A DNA stretch of 25,318 nucleotides from CAZCDM01 sp964497475 (GCA_964497475.1 CAZCDM010000015.1:1-25318); one strand, 5' to 3'. Positions 1 to 7,568 are shown, counted from the first letter of the stretch. Made by a program: numbers and translations. Notes: generated from the letters alone by a model not told the origin.

Positions 1-24
1 GGCCCTCTACGACCTGCTCCATTG

Positions 25-39
25 ATTGGGTGTCCCAAT
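25..39. repeat. Short perfect inverted repeat upstream of the HD-domain gene
   Basis: ATTGGG and CCCAAT flank a TGT spacer, 49 nt before the HD-domain start codon. This is seen directly. It could be an operator or a small hairpin in the leader or read-through transcript. No convincing -35/-10 pair was found between it and the gene, so its role is open. Confidence 0.3.
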
Positions 40-87
40 GTTGAAGTCAGGATGTAGAAACCAGAGGCAAAGGCGAAGGCAGACTCG

Positions 88-762
88 ATGACCACTCCCG
101 AGAGAAACATGTACTATTTGTGCCGACACGAGGAGCTTACCCTTCACGTCGAGGAGGCCATCACCCGACCGGCCGTCCGCGCCGGCAAGTGCAGTATCGA
201 GCGATGGTCCCTGCTGATCCAGGAACTCTACCCCCGCCTCAAGCCCGCCCAGCGGAAGCACGTCCTCAGCCATGCAAGGCAGGTCCGAGGCCTCGCAAAC
301 GAAATGGCCATTCGCCTGGCCCTGCACCAGGCCGACCGCCTGACGCTCAACCACGCCGCCCTGCTCCACGATGCCGGCAAGTGCGTCATGCCCGAGGACC
401 TCCTGACAACCAAGGAAAACCTCACGCCGCTGGACCGCTGGCTGCTGGGGCGCCACGCCGAGTGCGGGGCCGAAATCGCCCGCCGGCTCGGTGCAGAGGC
501 TGACGTCGTCGAACAGATTCGCGCCCACCATCACCCCTACGAGTTCACGCTGACCTCCAGCCAGCAGCGCATCAGCGACATTCTCCGCCTGGCCGACACG
601 ATCGACGCGATGATGATGGATCGAGGCTACCAGCGGTCCCGCTCCAGCGAAGAGGTCCGCAACGAGCTCCTCCAGGCCGAACCGCAGCAATACTCCCCCG
701 AAGTCATCCAGGCCGCCCTCTGCCTGGATCTCTTCCACGTCACGACCACCCGCGCCGCGTAA
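88..762 (+). CDS. HD-GYP-like HD-domain protein with degenerate GYP motif
   Basis: This 224-residue protein has no signal peptide and no receiver domain, so it is a stand-alone cytoplasmic HD-family metal phosphohydrolase. The HD signature HDAGK lies at residues 94-98, after a helical segment with LSHARQV that matches the first conserved His of HD-GYP domains. Further on are the paired histidines (RAHHHP) and a segment ADTIDAMMMDRGYQ, matching the family's IADxYDAMxxDRPYR. Between these, where HD-GYP phosphodiesterases carry HHExxDGxGYP, the protein reads HHHPYEFTLTSS, so the GYP tripeptide is absent. HD-GYP proteins usually hydrolyse c-di-GMP; here metal hydrolysis is plausible but the substrate is uncertain. 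The ATG at 88 is preceded by a weak GAAGG; the ATG at 109 is an alternative start. The next gene is convergent. Confidence 0.8.
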   Translation: MTTPERNMYYLCRHEELTLHVEEAITRPAVRAGKCSIERWSLLIQELYPRLKPAQRKHVLSHARQVRGLANEMAIRLALHQADRLTLNHAALLHDAGKCVMPEDLLTTKENLTPLDRWLLGRHAECGAEIARRLGAEADVVEQIRAHHHPYEFTLTSSQQRISDILRLADTIDAMMMDRGYQRSRSSEEVRNELLQAEPQQYSPEVIQAALCLDLFHVTTTRAA

Positions 763-770
763 ACTGCCGG

Positions 771-1043
771 CTACTTGTGCCCCTCGACCGCACCGGAGGT
801 ATATTTTTTCACCGCCTCGGACAGATCCACCCCGTTGATGTTTGCCAGCGTGCACAGCCAGGCCAGCACATCAGCAAACTCCTCGACCTTGTTGTCCTGA
901 TCCTCGCCCGCCAGGGCCGTCGCCAGCTCGCCCACCTCCTCGATAAACCAGAGGAACGTCCCCGGCGTACCGCGGGCGCTGTCGGTCGCGTAGTATTTTT
1001 CGCGGATGAATTCCTGAAACTCTCGAATCGTCGGATCGCTCAT
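771..1043 (-). CDS. MazG-like nucleotide pyrophosphohydrolase
   Basis: This 90-residue protein has the compact all-helical MazG/dUTPase-like fold signature. EEVGE at residues 35-39 and EEFAD at 54-58 supply the acidic Mg-binding residues of the EExxE...ExxD motif. Such single-domain enzymes hydrolyse (d)NTPs to NMP and pyrophosphate and are usually house-cleaning enzymes; the exact nucleotide cannot be read from the sequence. Its ATG overlaps the TGA of the upstream TPR gene as ATGA (1040-1043), so translation is probably coupled and both genes share one transcript. The C-terminus ends 8 nt from the convergent HD-domain gene. The length is normal for the small MazG-like group and the acidic residues are intact. 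Confidence 0.85.
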   Translation of the reverse strand: MSDPTIREFQEFIREKYYATDSARGTPGTFLWFIEEVGELATALAGEDQDNKVEEFADVLAWLCTLANINGVDLSEAVKKYTSGAVEGHK

Positions 1044-3964
1044 GGCGAGCTATTGTCCAGACTTTCGATCGCGGCGTCAACGTATTGCAGGATCGCCTTG
1101 CCCTGGCCGGCCGGGTCGAGCTGCTGCGACCGCAGCGCCGCCTCGCGTGCCTGCTTCAGCCGGGCCACATCCCCGCCCTGCTGGCCGCTGCGGAACTCCA
1201 CCATCGCCAGGTAGCTCCAGCTCCGCGCCGAGTCCGGCTCGAGCAGCGTCAGCGCCTCGGCCGCCTTGCGGGCGCGGTCGAACTCGCCCTGCCGCAGCAG
1301 CAACGTCGCCAGCCCCGCATACGCGCTGGACTCGTACGGATTGATCCGCAGAATCTCGCGGAAGAACTTCTCCGCGGCCTCATACTCGCCCAGCGTGCGG
1401 TAAATCTCCGCCGCCTGCCGGGCATACGACGGGTCGCGCAACGTGTGGCGGTGCAGGTAAATCAACTGCGGCAGCGCGTCGCGCACCCGGCCGAGCTGAA
1501 TGTACAGCTTGGCCAGCTGCTTGTAGGAGAAATGATCCATCGGGCTGCGCTGCTGCTGCAGGTGCAGTGCGCGGATCGCCTCGGGATAGTCCTTCTTGGC
1601 CAGGTAGCATCGCGCCAAAATCCGCGGGGCCGTCTGCGTCGTCGGGTCCAGCGCCTCAAGCCGGTTGGCCGTTTCGATCGCCGCGTTCAGCAGTCCCTTT
1701 TTCAGCTGCATATTGGCCAGCACCCGCAGCGCGTCAATCTGCGAGGGGTTCTTCTCCAGCGCGGCGGTGGCGACCTTCATCGCCCGGTCGCCCTTGCCCG
1801 CGTACATCAACGCCAGGGCATGGCGGGCCAGGACGTTGGGATCCTCCGCGTTGGCCTTGTAGGCCTTGCTGGTCTCGGCCAGCTTCGGCAAGGGCTCGGC
1901 CGGGAAGCCCCACGCCGCCACCTGCTCGGCCGCCCATTTCGCAAAGGCCTCATCGAACTGCGACTCGCCCATGCCCAGCACCTCGTCGAACACCTCCGCC
2001 TGCGTCTTGCCGTCACGAAAGCCGGCCAACATTCGATGCACCGTCTCAAAGCCACGCGTGCGGATGATGTAATCGAGCATCCACTCGCTCTGGCAGTAGG
2101 CCAGCATCCGCTCGCCTGGCTTCCGCGGCCGAATGAAACTCCAGTCCATGTCCTTGACCTTCAGCAACCCGTCGGCCCGGGTCGCATTGACCAGCGCCTG
2201 AACATACTTCGTCGCCCGCTTGTCCTTCTGCTGCCAGACCGCGCAGGCCTCGGTAAACCAGTGCGGAATCCGATTGCCCGTCGCCCCCAGCGTGACCGTG
2301 TGGGCAAACTCGTGACGCAGCACCTCGCCCCAGTTATGCAGGCCGAGCTGGCCTCGAATTTTGTTCGGCGCGGCGATGGCGATCACCGGCCCTGTGCACG
2401 CACCAATCGTCGGGATCCACGCCCGCCCGCTGATCCGCGCGGAGAACTGCTCCTGGTTCGGCAGCACCTCGACGATGATCTTCCGATCCGGCCGATAGTT
2501 GTAGTCGCTGGTGACCTCGTCGTACACCTCCTCCATAAACTCCGCCACCTGGTCCAGCAGCACCGCGTCATGCTCGGCGTTGACCTTGATGATGAAATGC
2601 TCCGTCTGGCGGACGAGGAACTCGTCGCTGACCAGCCGGCGGGCGACTTGCAGGTAGTTCAGAACGTCCTCGCGGAAGTCATCGATTTCGTGCGCCTTGT
2701 CCAGCACCTTGATGGCCTGGGCTTCCTCGCCAGTCTGCATGTACAGCTGTCCGAGCGAGGCGTACGGCTCGGCGAGCTTGGGCTGCAGCTCCACCGCCCG
2801 GTCGAGGTATCCCCTGGCCTGGTCGAACTGCCGCCCCGCCACCAGCCAATTACCAATCGTCACCGCCAGCAGCGATCCGTGCGGGTTCACCTTTTCAAAT
2901 CGCTTCGCAAAGGGCTCGGCCTTGGCATCCTCCCCCATCCGAATATACGCCGCCGCCATCAACGCCAGCGCCTCAGGATGGTTCGGATTCACCGCTAGAA
3001 CCTTCTCGACGATCGGCGGAACCTTATCGAACTTCCGCCACTGCATGTAGCAGGCCGCCTTGGCCAGATGCGCATCGGCCAGGTTCGGATTGATCGCCAG
3101 CGCCTTGTCGGCCTTGCCGAGGCAGTCCTCGAACTTCCAGCGGTTCAAATCCACCGCCGCCAGACCCGCCCACGCCTCGGGCAGGTTCTTCTGCGCCTTC
3201 AACGCCAGCGAAAATTCCTGCCCCGCTCCCCCAGCCTTGTGTTTGCTCAGCAGGAACGCACCAGCCGCGATGTGCGCCGGCCAATACCCCTTACGAACCT
3301 TCTTATAGGCATCCTGAAAGTAGTTGTGCAGAATGTTCTGCGCCTGGCGGCTGGCCCGCTCGCCGGTCAGCATGCCGTAGCGGTCCAGAATCTGCCCCAT
3401 CGCCACCAACGCCGCCGGATTCCGTGTAAACGAATCGTCCCGCAGAATCGCTTCAATCCCGCGATACGCTTCCAACGCCTCGTCGTACCGCCCCAGCGTC
3501 TCCAGCGTCCGGCCCTGCAGCAAAATCCCCCGCGGATCGTCCGGGGCGATCGTCCGCGCGCGTCCGGCGTGAGCCAACACATCCTCATACCGCCCCAACC
3601 GCTCCAGCGCCCGGGCCATGGCGACCTGCCAGTCGGCATCCTCGGCCGATTGGTCGGCCAGCTTCTCCAGCACGGCCACGGCCTGGTCATACTTGCCCGT
3701 CATGCGATGCGCTCGGGCTACAATCACCGCCGCGGCCGTCTGCTCGACCGGGTCGTCGAGCTTCGCCTCGGCAAGGGAAATCGCCTCGGCATACTTGCCC
3801 GCAAAGAAGGCCACCTCCGCCTGGTCGATCACATTGGCGGCGGGCTTGGTCGATGACTCGGCCGGCTGAGTCGCCGGCGCGGTCGTCGTCTGGGCCCAGC
3901 CCGTCCCCGCAGCCAGAAGCAATGCCGCCGCGTGAATTACACCCCATCGGTTCAGCCGAATCAT
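1040..3964 (-). CDS. Exported TPR protein with central peptidase-MA-like (HExxH) domain
   Basis: This 974-residue protein opens with a signal peptide (MIRLNRWGV, a hydrophobic Ala/Leu stretch, then a cleavage-like GWAQ) followed by a Thr/Pro/Ala linker. Residues about 45-480 are tandem TPR repeats (for example LGRYDEALEAY and ALAINPNLADAHLAKA). A gluzincin-like domain follows, with HEFAH at 551-555 and a distal Glu at 572 in PHWFTEACAVW, as in the peptidase MA family. A second TPR array fills about 720-960. It probably acts outside the cytoplasm as a TPR scaffold carrying a metalloprotease-like domain; activity is inferred from the motif only. The frame is open for 51 codons further upstream, but the ATG at 3964 was chosen because it starts the signal peptide and has GGGAG about 8 nt before it. 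It is coupled to the MazG-like gene. Confidence 0.85.
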   Translation of the reverse strand: MIRLNRWGVIHAAALLLAAGTGWAQTTTAPATQPAESSTKPAANVIDQAEVAFFAGKYAEAISLAEAKLDDPVEQTAAAVIVARAHRMTGKYDQAVAVLEKLADQSAEDADWQVAMARALERLGRYEDVLAHAGRARTIAPDDPRGILLQGRTLETLGRYDEALEAYRGIEAILRDDSFTRNPAALVAMGQILDRYGMLTGERASRQAQNILHNYFQDAYKKVRKGYWPAHIAAGAFLLSKHKAGGAGQEFSLALKAQKNLPEAWAGLAAVDLNRWKFEDCLGKADKALAINPNLADAHLAKAACYMQWRKFDKVPPIVEKVLAVNPNHPEALALMAAAYIRMGEDAKAEPFAKRFEKVNPHGSLLAVTIGNWLVAGRQFDQARGYLDRAVELQPKLAEPYASLGQLYMQTGEEAQAIKVLDKAHEIDDFREDVLNYLQVARRLVSDEFLVRQTEHFIIKVNAEHDAVLLDQVAEFMEEVYDEVTSDYNYRPDRKIIVEVLPNQEQFSARISGRAWIPTIGACTGPVIAIAAPNKIRGQLGLHNWGEVLRHEFAHTVTLGATGNRIPHWFTEACAVWQQKDKRATKYVQALVNATRADGLLKVKDMDWSFIRPRKPGERMLAYCQSEWMLDYIIRTRGFETVHRMLAGFRDGKTQAEVFDEVLGMGESQFDEAFAKWAAEQVAAWGFPAEPLPKLAETSKAYKANAEDPNVLARHALALMYAGKGDRAMKVATAALEKNPSQIDALRVLANMQLKKGLLNAAIETANRLEALDPTTQTAPRILARCYLAKKDYPEAIRALHLQQQRSPMDHFSYKQLAKLYIQLGRVRDALPQLIYLHRHTLRDPSYARQAAEIYRTLGEYEAAEKFFREILRINPYESSAYAGLATLLLRQGEFDRARKAAEALTLLEPDSARSWSYLAMVEFRSGQQGGDVARLKQAREAALRSQQLDPAGQGKAILQYVDAAIESLDNSSP

Positions 3965-4004
3965 GAAAGTCTCCCTGCCGTTGGCACACTCAGGTCGCGC
4001 AGTC

Positions 4005-4010
4005 ATTATA
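4005..4010 (-). promoter_or_regulatory. Perfect -10 box for the TPR/peptidase-MA gene
   Basis: The minus strand reads TATAAT 40 nt before the chosen start, inside the 139-nt divergent gap shared with the ThiF-like gene. No -35 resembling TTGACA is present at 16-18 nt spacing, so an activator or other contacts may be needed. Confidence 0.45.
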
Positions 4011-4068
4011 CAACACCCAGCCCTGCCGGCCGGGCCGCTTTTTATCACGTTCTCGCAGCGGCCAACCA

Positions 4069-4097
4069 TTGCTCTGTCCGCACCGGCCCCGTAGACT
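4069..4097 (+). promoter_or_regulatory. Predicted leaderless promoter of the ThiF-like gene
   Basis: TTGCTC (4069-4074) and TAGACT (4092-4097) are 17 nt apart. The -10 box ends 6 nt before the ATG at 4104, which puts the expected transcription start on or beside the A of the start codon. No SD sequence lies between the box and the ATG, consistent with a leaderless mRNA. Confidence 0.45.
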
Positions 4098-4103
4098 CTG
4101 GCT

Positions 4104-4889
4104 ATGCATCCGCCCACCGATCCGACGCAACGCTACATCCGCCAGGAGAGCTTCGCCCCGCTTGGCCCGGCCGGCCAGCAGCGCCTGGGCGACTCGCGTG
4201 TGGCCATCGTCGGCCTGGGCGGGCTGGGCTCGTGGCTGGCCGAGCTGCTCGCCCGCGCGGGTGTGGGCATGCTGCGACTGATCGACGACGACCGCGTCGA
4301 CTGGACCAACCTCGCCCGCCAGGCCATGTACACCCAGACCGACGCAACCAGCAGCCAGCCCAAAGTCGCCGCCGCTGCAACCCGCCTGGCGGAGATCAAT
4401 TCCACCGTCGCCATCGAGCCCTGCACGGTACGACTCTCGGCCAACAACGCCCAGCCGCTGCTGAGCGATGTGGACCTGCTGCTCGATGCGACCGACACCT
4501 GGGCCAGCCGATTCCTGCTGAATGACCTCGCCGTCGCCCACGCCAAGCCCTGGGTTCTGGCCGGGGTGGTCGGCTGCACCGGACAGTTCGGCGCGTTCCT
4601 GCCCGGCCGCGCCTGCCTGCAATGCGTCATCGAATCGCCCCCCCCGCCGGAACTCGAAGACCAGTACCGCGCCGTGACCGCCGGCGTGCTCGGACCGGCC
4701 GTCGCTGCCATCGCCGCACGACAGGCCTGCCTGGCCATGCAGATCCTCACCGGGCCTCCATCGACCGTCTGCGATGAACTCATCAGCGAAGACTTCTGGC
4801 AGAACACCACCGCGCGAATCAGCCTGGCCCGGCCGGCCGAGGATTGCCCCTGCTGCAAAAAGAAGAAATTCGCCTACCTCGGTGACTAG
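4104..4889 (+). CDS. ThiF/MoeB/HesA-family E1-like adenylyltransferase
   Basis: This 261-residue protein has the E1-like fold that adenylates the C-terminal Gly-Gly of ubiquitin-like sulfur carriers such as ThiS and MoaD. GLGGLG (residues 37-42) is the nucleotide-binding loop, followed by the acidic IDDDRVDWTN, then R72, K87 in QPKV, and LLDATDTWASR near 126-136, all family positions. Structural zinc is expected from C171/C174 (CLQC) and C248/C251 (CPCC). The Cys found about four residues before GVLGP in many MoeB/ThiF proteins is replaced by Ala190, so persulfide or thioester chemistry may be absent. There is no C-terminal rhodanese domain and no carrier gene nearby. It heads an operon with cysteine synthase (43-nt gap), which suggests a role in sulfur transfer. 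The name thiF or moeB cannot be assigned safely. Confidence 0.85.
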   Translation: MHPPTDPTQRYIRQESFAPLGPAGQQRLGDSRVAIVGLGGLGSWLAELLARAGVGMLRLIDDDRVDWTNLARQAMYTQTDATSSQPKVAAAATRLAEINSTVAIEPCTVRLSANNAQPLLSDVDLLLDATDTWASRFLLNDLAVAHAKPWVLAGVVGCTGQFGAFLPGRACLQCVIESPPPPELEDQYRAVTAGVLGPAVAAIAARQACLAMQILTGPPSTVCDELISEDFWQNTTARISLARPAEDCPCCKKKKFAYLGD

Positions 4890-4932
4890 AATACACCAAA
4901 TTGTTTTGTTCCCCGACCAGAAGGAGAATCAC

Positions 4933-5886
4933 ATGGGCAGAATTTATGACGACGTAACGCAGCTCGTCGGCCGGACCCCCTTGGTGCGTGTCCGCAAGAT
5001 CATCGACTCCGACGCGACTGTCCTGGCCAAGCTCGAGAGCATGAACCCCTTTTCCAGCGTGAAAGACCGCATCGGCACGGCGATGATCGACGCGGCCGAG
5101 CAGGCGGGCCAGATCACGCCCGGCAAGACCGTCATCGTCGAGCCGACCAGCGGCAATACGGGCATCGCGTTAGCGATGGTCTGTGCGGCCCGGGGGTATC
5201 GCTGCCTTCTGACCATGCCCGAATCGATGTCGATCGAGCGTCGCAAGGTGCTTCGCGCGTTGGGAGCCGAGCTGGTGCTCACCCCGGCCAGCGGCGGCAT
5301 GCCCGGTGCGATCGAAAAAGCACAAGAGGTTCTCGAAGCAACCCCCAACGGCTTCCAGCCGCAGCAGTTCACCAACCCGGCCAACCCGGAGGTCCACCGC
5401 CGGACCACGGCCGAGGAAATATGGGCCGACACCGATGGCGCGGTCGACGTGCTCGTCGCCGGCGTCGGTACGGGCGGGACGATCACCGGCACGGGCAGCG
5501 GACTCAAGGCGAAAAAGCCCTCCGTCCGCTGCGTGGCGGTCGAGCCGACAGCCAGCCCCGTCCTCACGCAGGTGCGCGACGGCAGCGACCCGGCCCCCGG
5601 GCCTCACACGATCCAGGGCATCGGGGCGGGCTTCGTGCCGCAGGTGACCGACCTGGACGTGATCGACGAGGTCGTGCAGATCGAGGACGACCAGGCCATC
5701 GCCTGGGCCCGCCGGGCCGCGAGAGAAGAGGCGCTGTTCGTGGGCATCTCCAGCGGAGCAGCCCTGGCGGCGGCGAACGAAGTCGCCAGACGGGCCGACA
5801 TGGCGGGCAAAACGATCGTGGTGATCATTCCCAGCTTCGGCGAGCGGTATCTTTCCAGCGTGCTCTTCGCCAACCTGGACGAATAG
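4933..5886 (+). CDS. cysK: Cysteine synthase (O-acetylserine sulfhydrylase, CysK/CysM type)
   Basis: This 317-residue PLP enzyme makes L-cysteine from an activated serine (usually O-acetylserine) and sulfide. Lys44 in SSVKDRIG is the Schiff-base lysine, in the usual NPFSSVKDR context. EPTSGNTGIALA is the substrate and carboxylate loop, GTGGTITGTG binds the PLP phosphate, and ISSGAA supplies the Ser that contacts the pyridine nitrogen. Length and motif order are those of a complete enzyme. The frame is open further upstream into the preceding gene, but the ATG at 4933 has AAGGAGAA about 6 nt before it and begins the canonical MGRIYDDVTQLVGRTPLVR. It lies between the E1-like gene and the PHP gene. 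Separating CysK from CysM, or from a CysO-dependent enzyme, needs a phylogeny. Confidence 0.93.
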   Translation: MGRIYDDVTQLVGRTPLVRVRKIIDSDATVLAKLESMNPFSSVKDRIGTAMIDAAEQAGQITPGKTVIVEPTSGNTGIALAMVCAARGYRCLLTMPESMSIERRKVLRALGAELVLTPASGGMPGAIEKAQEVLEATPNGFQPQQFTNPANPEVHRRTTAEEIWADTDGAVDVLVAGVGTGGTITGTGSGLKAKKPSVRCVAVEPTASPVLTQVRDGSDPAPGPHTIQGIGAGFVPQVTDLDVIDEVVQIEDDQAIAWARRAAREEALFVGISSGAALAAANEVARRADMAGKTIVVIIPSFGERYLSSVLFANLDE

Positions 5887-5887
5887 C

Positions 5888-6733
5888 ATGGCCCGGCGGT
5901 TCGTCGACCTGCATACGCACAGCACAGCCTCGGACGGCAGCTGCTGGCCGGAGCGCCTGATCGCCTCGGCCGACAAGGCGGGGCTGGCTGCCGTTGCGCT
6001 GACCGATCACGATACGCTGGCCGGCCTGGCCGCGGCGGCCCGGGCCGCGGCGGAGTGTCCGCAGCTGCGCTTCGTGCCGGGCATTGAAATCTCGGCTGTC
6101 TACGGCCCGGGCGTGATGCACATCCTCGGGCTGAACATTGACCCGGCCGCCGAGCCCATCGCTACCCTCGCCGAGACCCTGCGCAAAGCCCGCGAGCAGC
6201 GCAACCCGAAGATCCTCGCCCGGCTGGGAGAGCTGGGCATCGCGATTACCATGGACGACGTGCTGGCTGAGGTGGGCGGCTCGCAGGACCCCGCCGACCG
6301 CGTCGTCAGCCGCATGCACATCAGCCAGGCGCTGGTCAAGCTCGGGGCGGCCCGGACCATCCAGGACGCCTTCGGTCGCTTCACCGGCAAGGAGGGCGCC
6401 GCCTACGTCGAGAAGGAGCGGCTCGCACCGGGCGAGGCCATCGGTGCCATCGTCGCCTCGGGCGGAATCGCCTTTTTGGCCCATCCGCCGGAGCTGCGCT
6501 GCGAGAACCGCGCGCAGCTCGAGCGACTTGTCCGCGAGTTGAAGGACGTCGCCCTGGGCGGCTTGGAAGTGTATCACAGCAGCCACTCGCCCGAGCAGAC
6601 GAGGACGTACCTGGACCTGGCGCGTCGGCTGGGGCTGGCCATCAGCGGGGGCAGCGATTACCACGGGCGCGGCAAGCCGGAGGTCTCCCTGGGCCACCCG
6701 CGCGTGCCGATCGAGATGATCGACTGGCTGTAA
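5888..6733 (+). CDS. PHP-domain phosphoesterase (YciV / RNase AM-like)
   Basis: This 281-residue protein has the four PHP metal-binding motifs in order: DLHTHSTASDG (residues 7-17), LTDHDT (39-43), a central FVPGIEIS with Glu67 followed by MHILGL, and a C-terminal AHPPEL and SDYHGRGKPE. Size and motif pattern match the YciV/TrpH group, which removes phosphate from 3',5'-nucleoside bisphosphates and trims short RNA 5' ends. It starts one base after the cysteine synthase stop codon, so it is surely co-transcribed. The pairing could be functional: 3',5'-bisphosphates such as pAp arise during sulfate activation and acyl-carrier maturation, and removing pAp would support sulfur assimilation. That link is inferred from position. 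It ends in the repeat-rich convergent gap. Confidence 0.85.
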   Translation: MARRFVDLHTHSTASDGSCWPERLIASADKAGLAAVALTDHDTLAGLAAAARAAAECPQLRFVPGIEISAVYGPGVMHILGLNIDPAAEPIATLAETLRKAREQRNPKILARLGELGIAITMDDVLAEVGGSQDPADRVVSRMHISQALVKLGAARTIQDAFGRFTGKEGAAYVEKERLAPGEAIGAIVASGGIAFLAHPPELRCENRAQLERLVRELKDVALGGLEVYHSSHSPEQTRTYLDLARRLGLAISGGSDYHGRGKPEVSLGHPRVPIEMIDWL

Positions 6734-7007
6734 AGCGGCGGTGCGTTCAGCACCGTGCCATGCCCCTGCTCGGATGACTCGGATCCCAGCCGGGGGCGGC
6801 TGGGCTACACACAAGACCAAGCTCCGGGTGGCGGGACTTCACACTATCCGGGTGGCGGGGCTCCTGTCCCGCCGCCTCAGCAGAAAAGTGGCGTCCCCAT
6901 CGCTGGCGGGATGGGAACCCCGCCAGCCATCCCACAATTCCCACCCGAGGGCAGCTGGGTTACACGGACCAATCCCAGCCGGGGGCGGCTGGGCTACACG
7001 CGGGCCC
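6734..7007. repeat. Convergent intergenic gap holding palindromic and direct repeats
   Basis: No supported gene lies here. Two near-identical units at 6785-6810 and 6974-6999 each form an 8-bp perfect stem (CCCAGCCG / CGGCTGGG) with a GGGG loop, followed by CTACAC. A decayed third unit lies at about 6940-6965 (GCAGCTGGGTTACAC). A second family, TCCGGGTGGCGGG, occurs at 6823-6835 and 6847-6859; the latter pairs with CCCGCC at 6868-6873. A third hairpin pairs GCTGGCGGG (6902-6910) with CCCGCCAGC (6919-6927). The units sit between two convergent stop codons, where REP-like elements often act as bidirectional terminators or RNA stabilisers. Their mobility and genome copy number cannot be judged from one window. 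Confidence 0.65.
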
Positions 7008-7460
7008 TCAGGCGGCGGAGCGTTCGGCTTCGAGCATGTCCAGCAGCTCCTGCCGGGCCGCGGCGGGGTCCACGCCGAGCTTGTTCAGCGCCTTGACGGC
7101 CACGCCTTCGCTCTCGTCCAGCAGGGCCAGCAGCAGGTGCTCCGTGCCGACCTCGCCGTGCTTGAGCTGCCGGGCCTGGTCGATGGCGACGCTCATGACG
7201 TGGCGGAATTGCTCGGTCTGGTGCACACCATCGGGTAGTTCGGTATCGGGGCCCTGGCCGGCCAGTTCCGCCACCACCTCGCGGACGTGCCGCAGATCCA
7301 GGCCGAGCTTTTCCAGCACGCGGTGGCCGTGGCCTTCCGGCTCGCGAATGAGCCCCAGCAGCAGGTGCTCCGTGCCGAGATAGGCGTGGTGCATGCGTTG
7401 GGCTTCGATCCCTTCCAACTGAAGAACACGCTTGGCGTGGTCGGTAAAATGCTCGAACAT
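7008..7460 (-). CDS. Stand-alone double Clp-N (ClpC N-domain-like) protein
   Basis: This 150-residue protein consists of the two Clp-N repeats found at the front of ClpC/ClpA ATPases: MFEHFTDHAKRVLQLE with YLGTEHLLLGLIRE (residues 1-42) and FRHVMSVAIDQARQLKHGEVGTEHLLLALL (85-114). No AAA+ module follows; the frame stops at 7008. In full ClpC this domain binds adaptors or phosphoarginine-tagged substrates. A free copy could act as an adaptor, decoy or regulator of a Clp machine, or be a remnant of a lost clpC; the intact frame, SD and promoter favour a working protein. AAAGGAT lies a few bases before the ATG. The nearest Clp ATPase here is clpX, about 9.5 kb away, which has a zinc-type rather than a Clp-N N-domain. 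Confidence 0.85.
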   Translation of the reverse strand: MFEHFTDHAKRVLQLEGIEAQRMHHAYLGTEHLLLGLIREPEGHGHRVLEKLGLDLRHVREVVAELAGQGPDTELPDGVHQTEQFRHVMSVAIDQARQLKHGEVGTEHLLLALLDESEGVAVKALNKLGVDPAAARQELLDMLEAERSAA

Positions 7461-7500
7461 GACGATCCTTTCGTGAGGGCGGCTTCGTTTTCGAGCCCGT

Positions 7501-7529
7501 ATTGTACGGTTCTACTCCAGGCGGTACAA
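7501..7529 (-). promoter_or_regulatory. Predicted promoter of the Clp-N gene
   Basis: On the minus strand TTGTAC (7524-7529) and TACAAT (7501-7506) are separated by exactly 17 nt. The expected start is near 7494, giving a leader of roughly 35 nt that contains the SD. This separates the gene from the upstream oxidoreductase/sulfatase transcript. Confidence 0.5.
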
Positions 7530-7568
7530 GTCGAAGGAGCACGGAAAATCAAACGAAGATAGATAAAC

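Noticed and set aside
2..25. Possible C-terminal end of an upstream plus-strand gene (ALYDLLH then TGA)
   Set aside because: Only seven codons are visible, too few to support a gene call.
1085..2998. A 637-codon plus-strand open frame
   Set aside because: It is antisense to the TPR/peptidase-MA gene, has low-complexity Arg/Leu/Gln composition and no family motif.
4104..4889. Assigning the E1-like gene as thiF or moeB
   Set aside because: No thiS, moaD, thiG or other thiamine or molybdopterin gene is nearby, and the usual Cys before GVLGP is missing.
6785..6999. Possible CRISPR array
   Set aside because: Only two or three copies, with unequal spacing and no cas genes; the units are palindromic intergenic repeats.
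6741..7238. Open frame across the repeat-rich gap
   Set aside because: It translates the palindromic repeats and then runs antisense through the Clp-N gene; its repeat peptides have no independent support.
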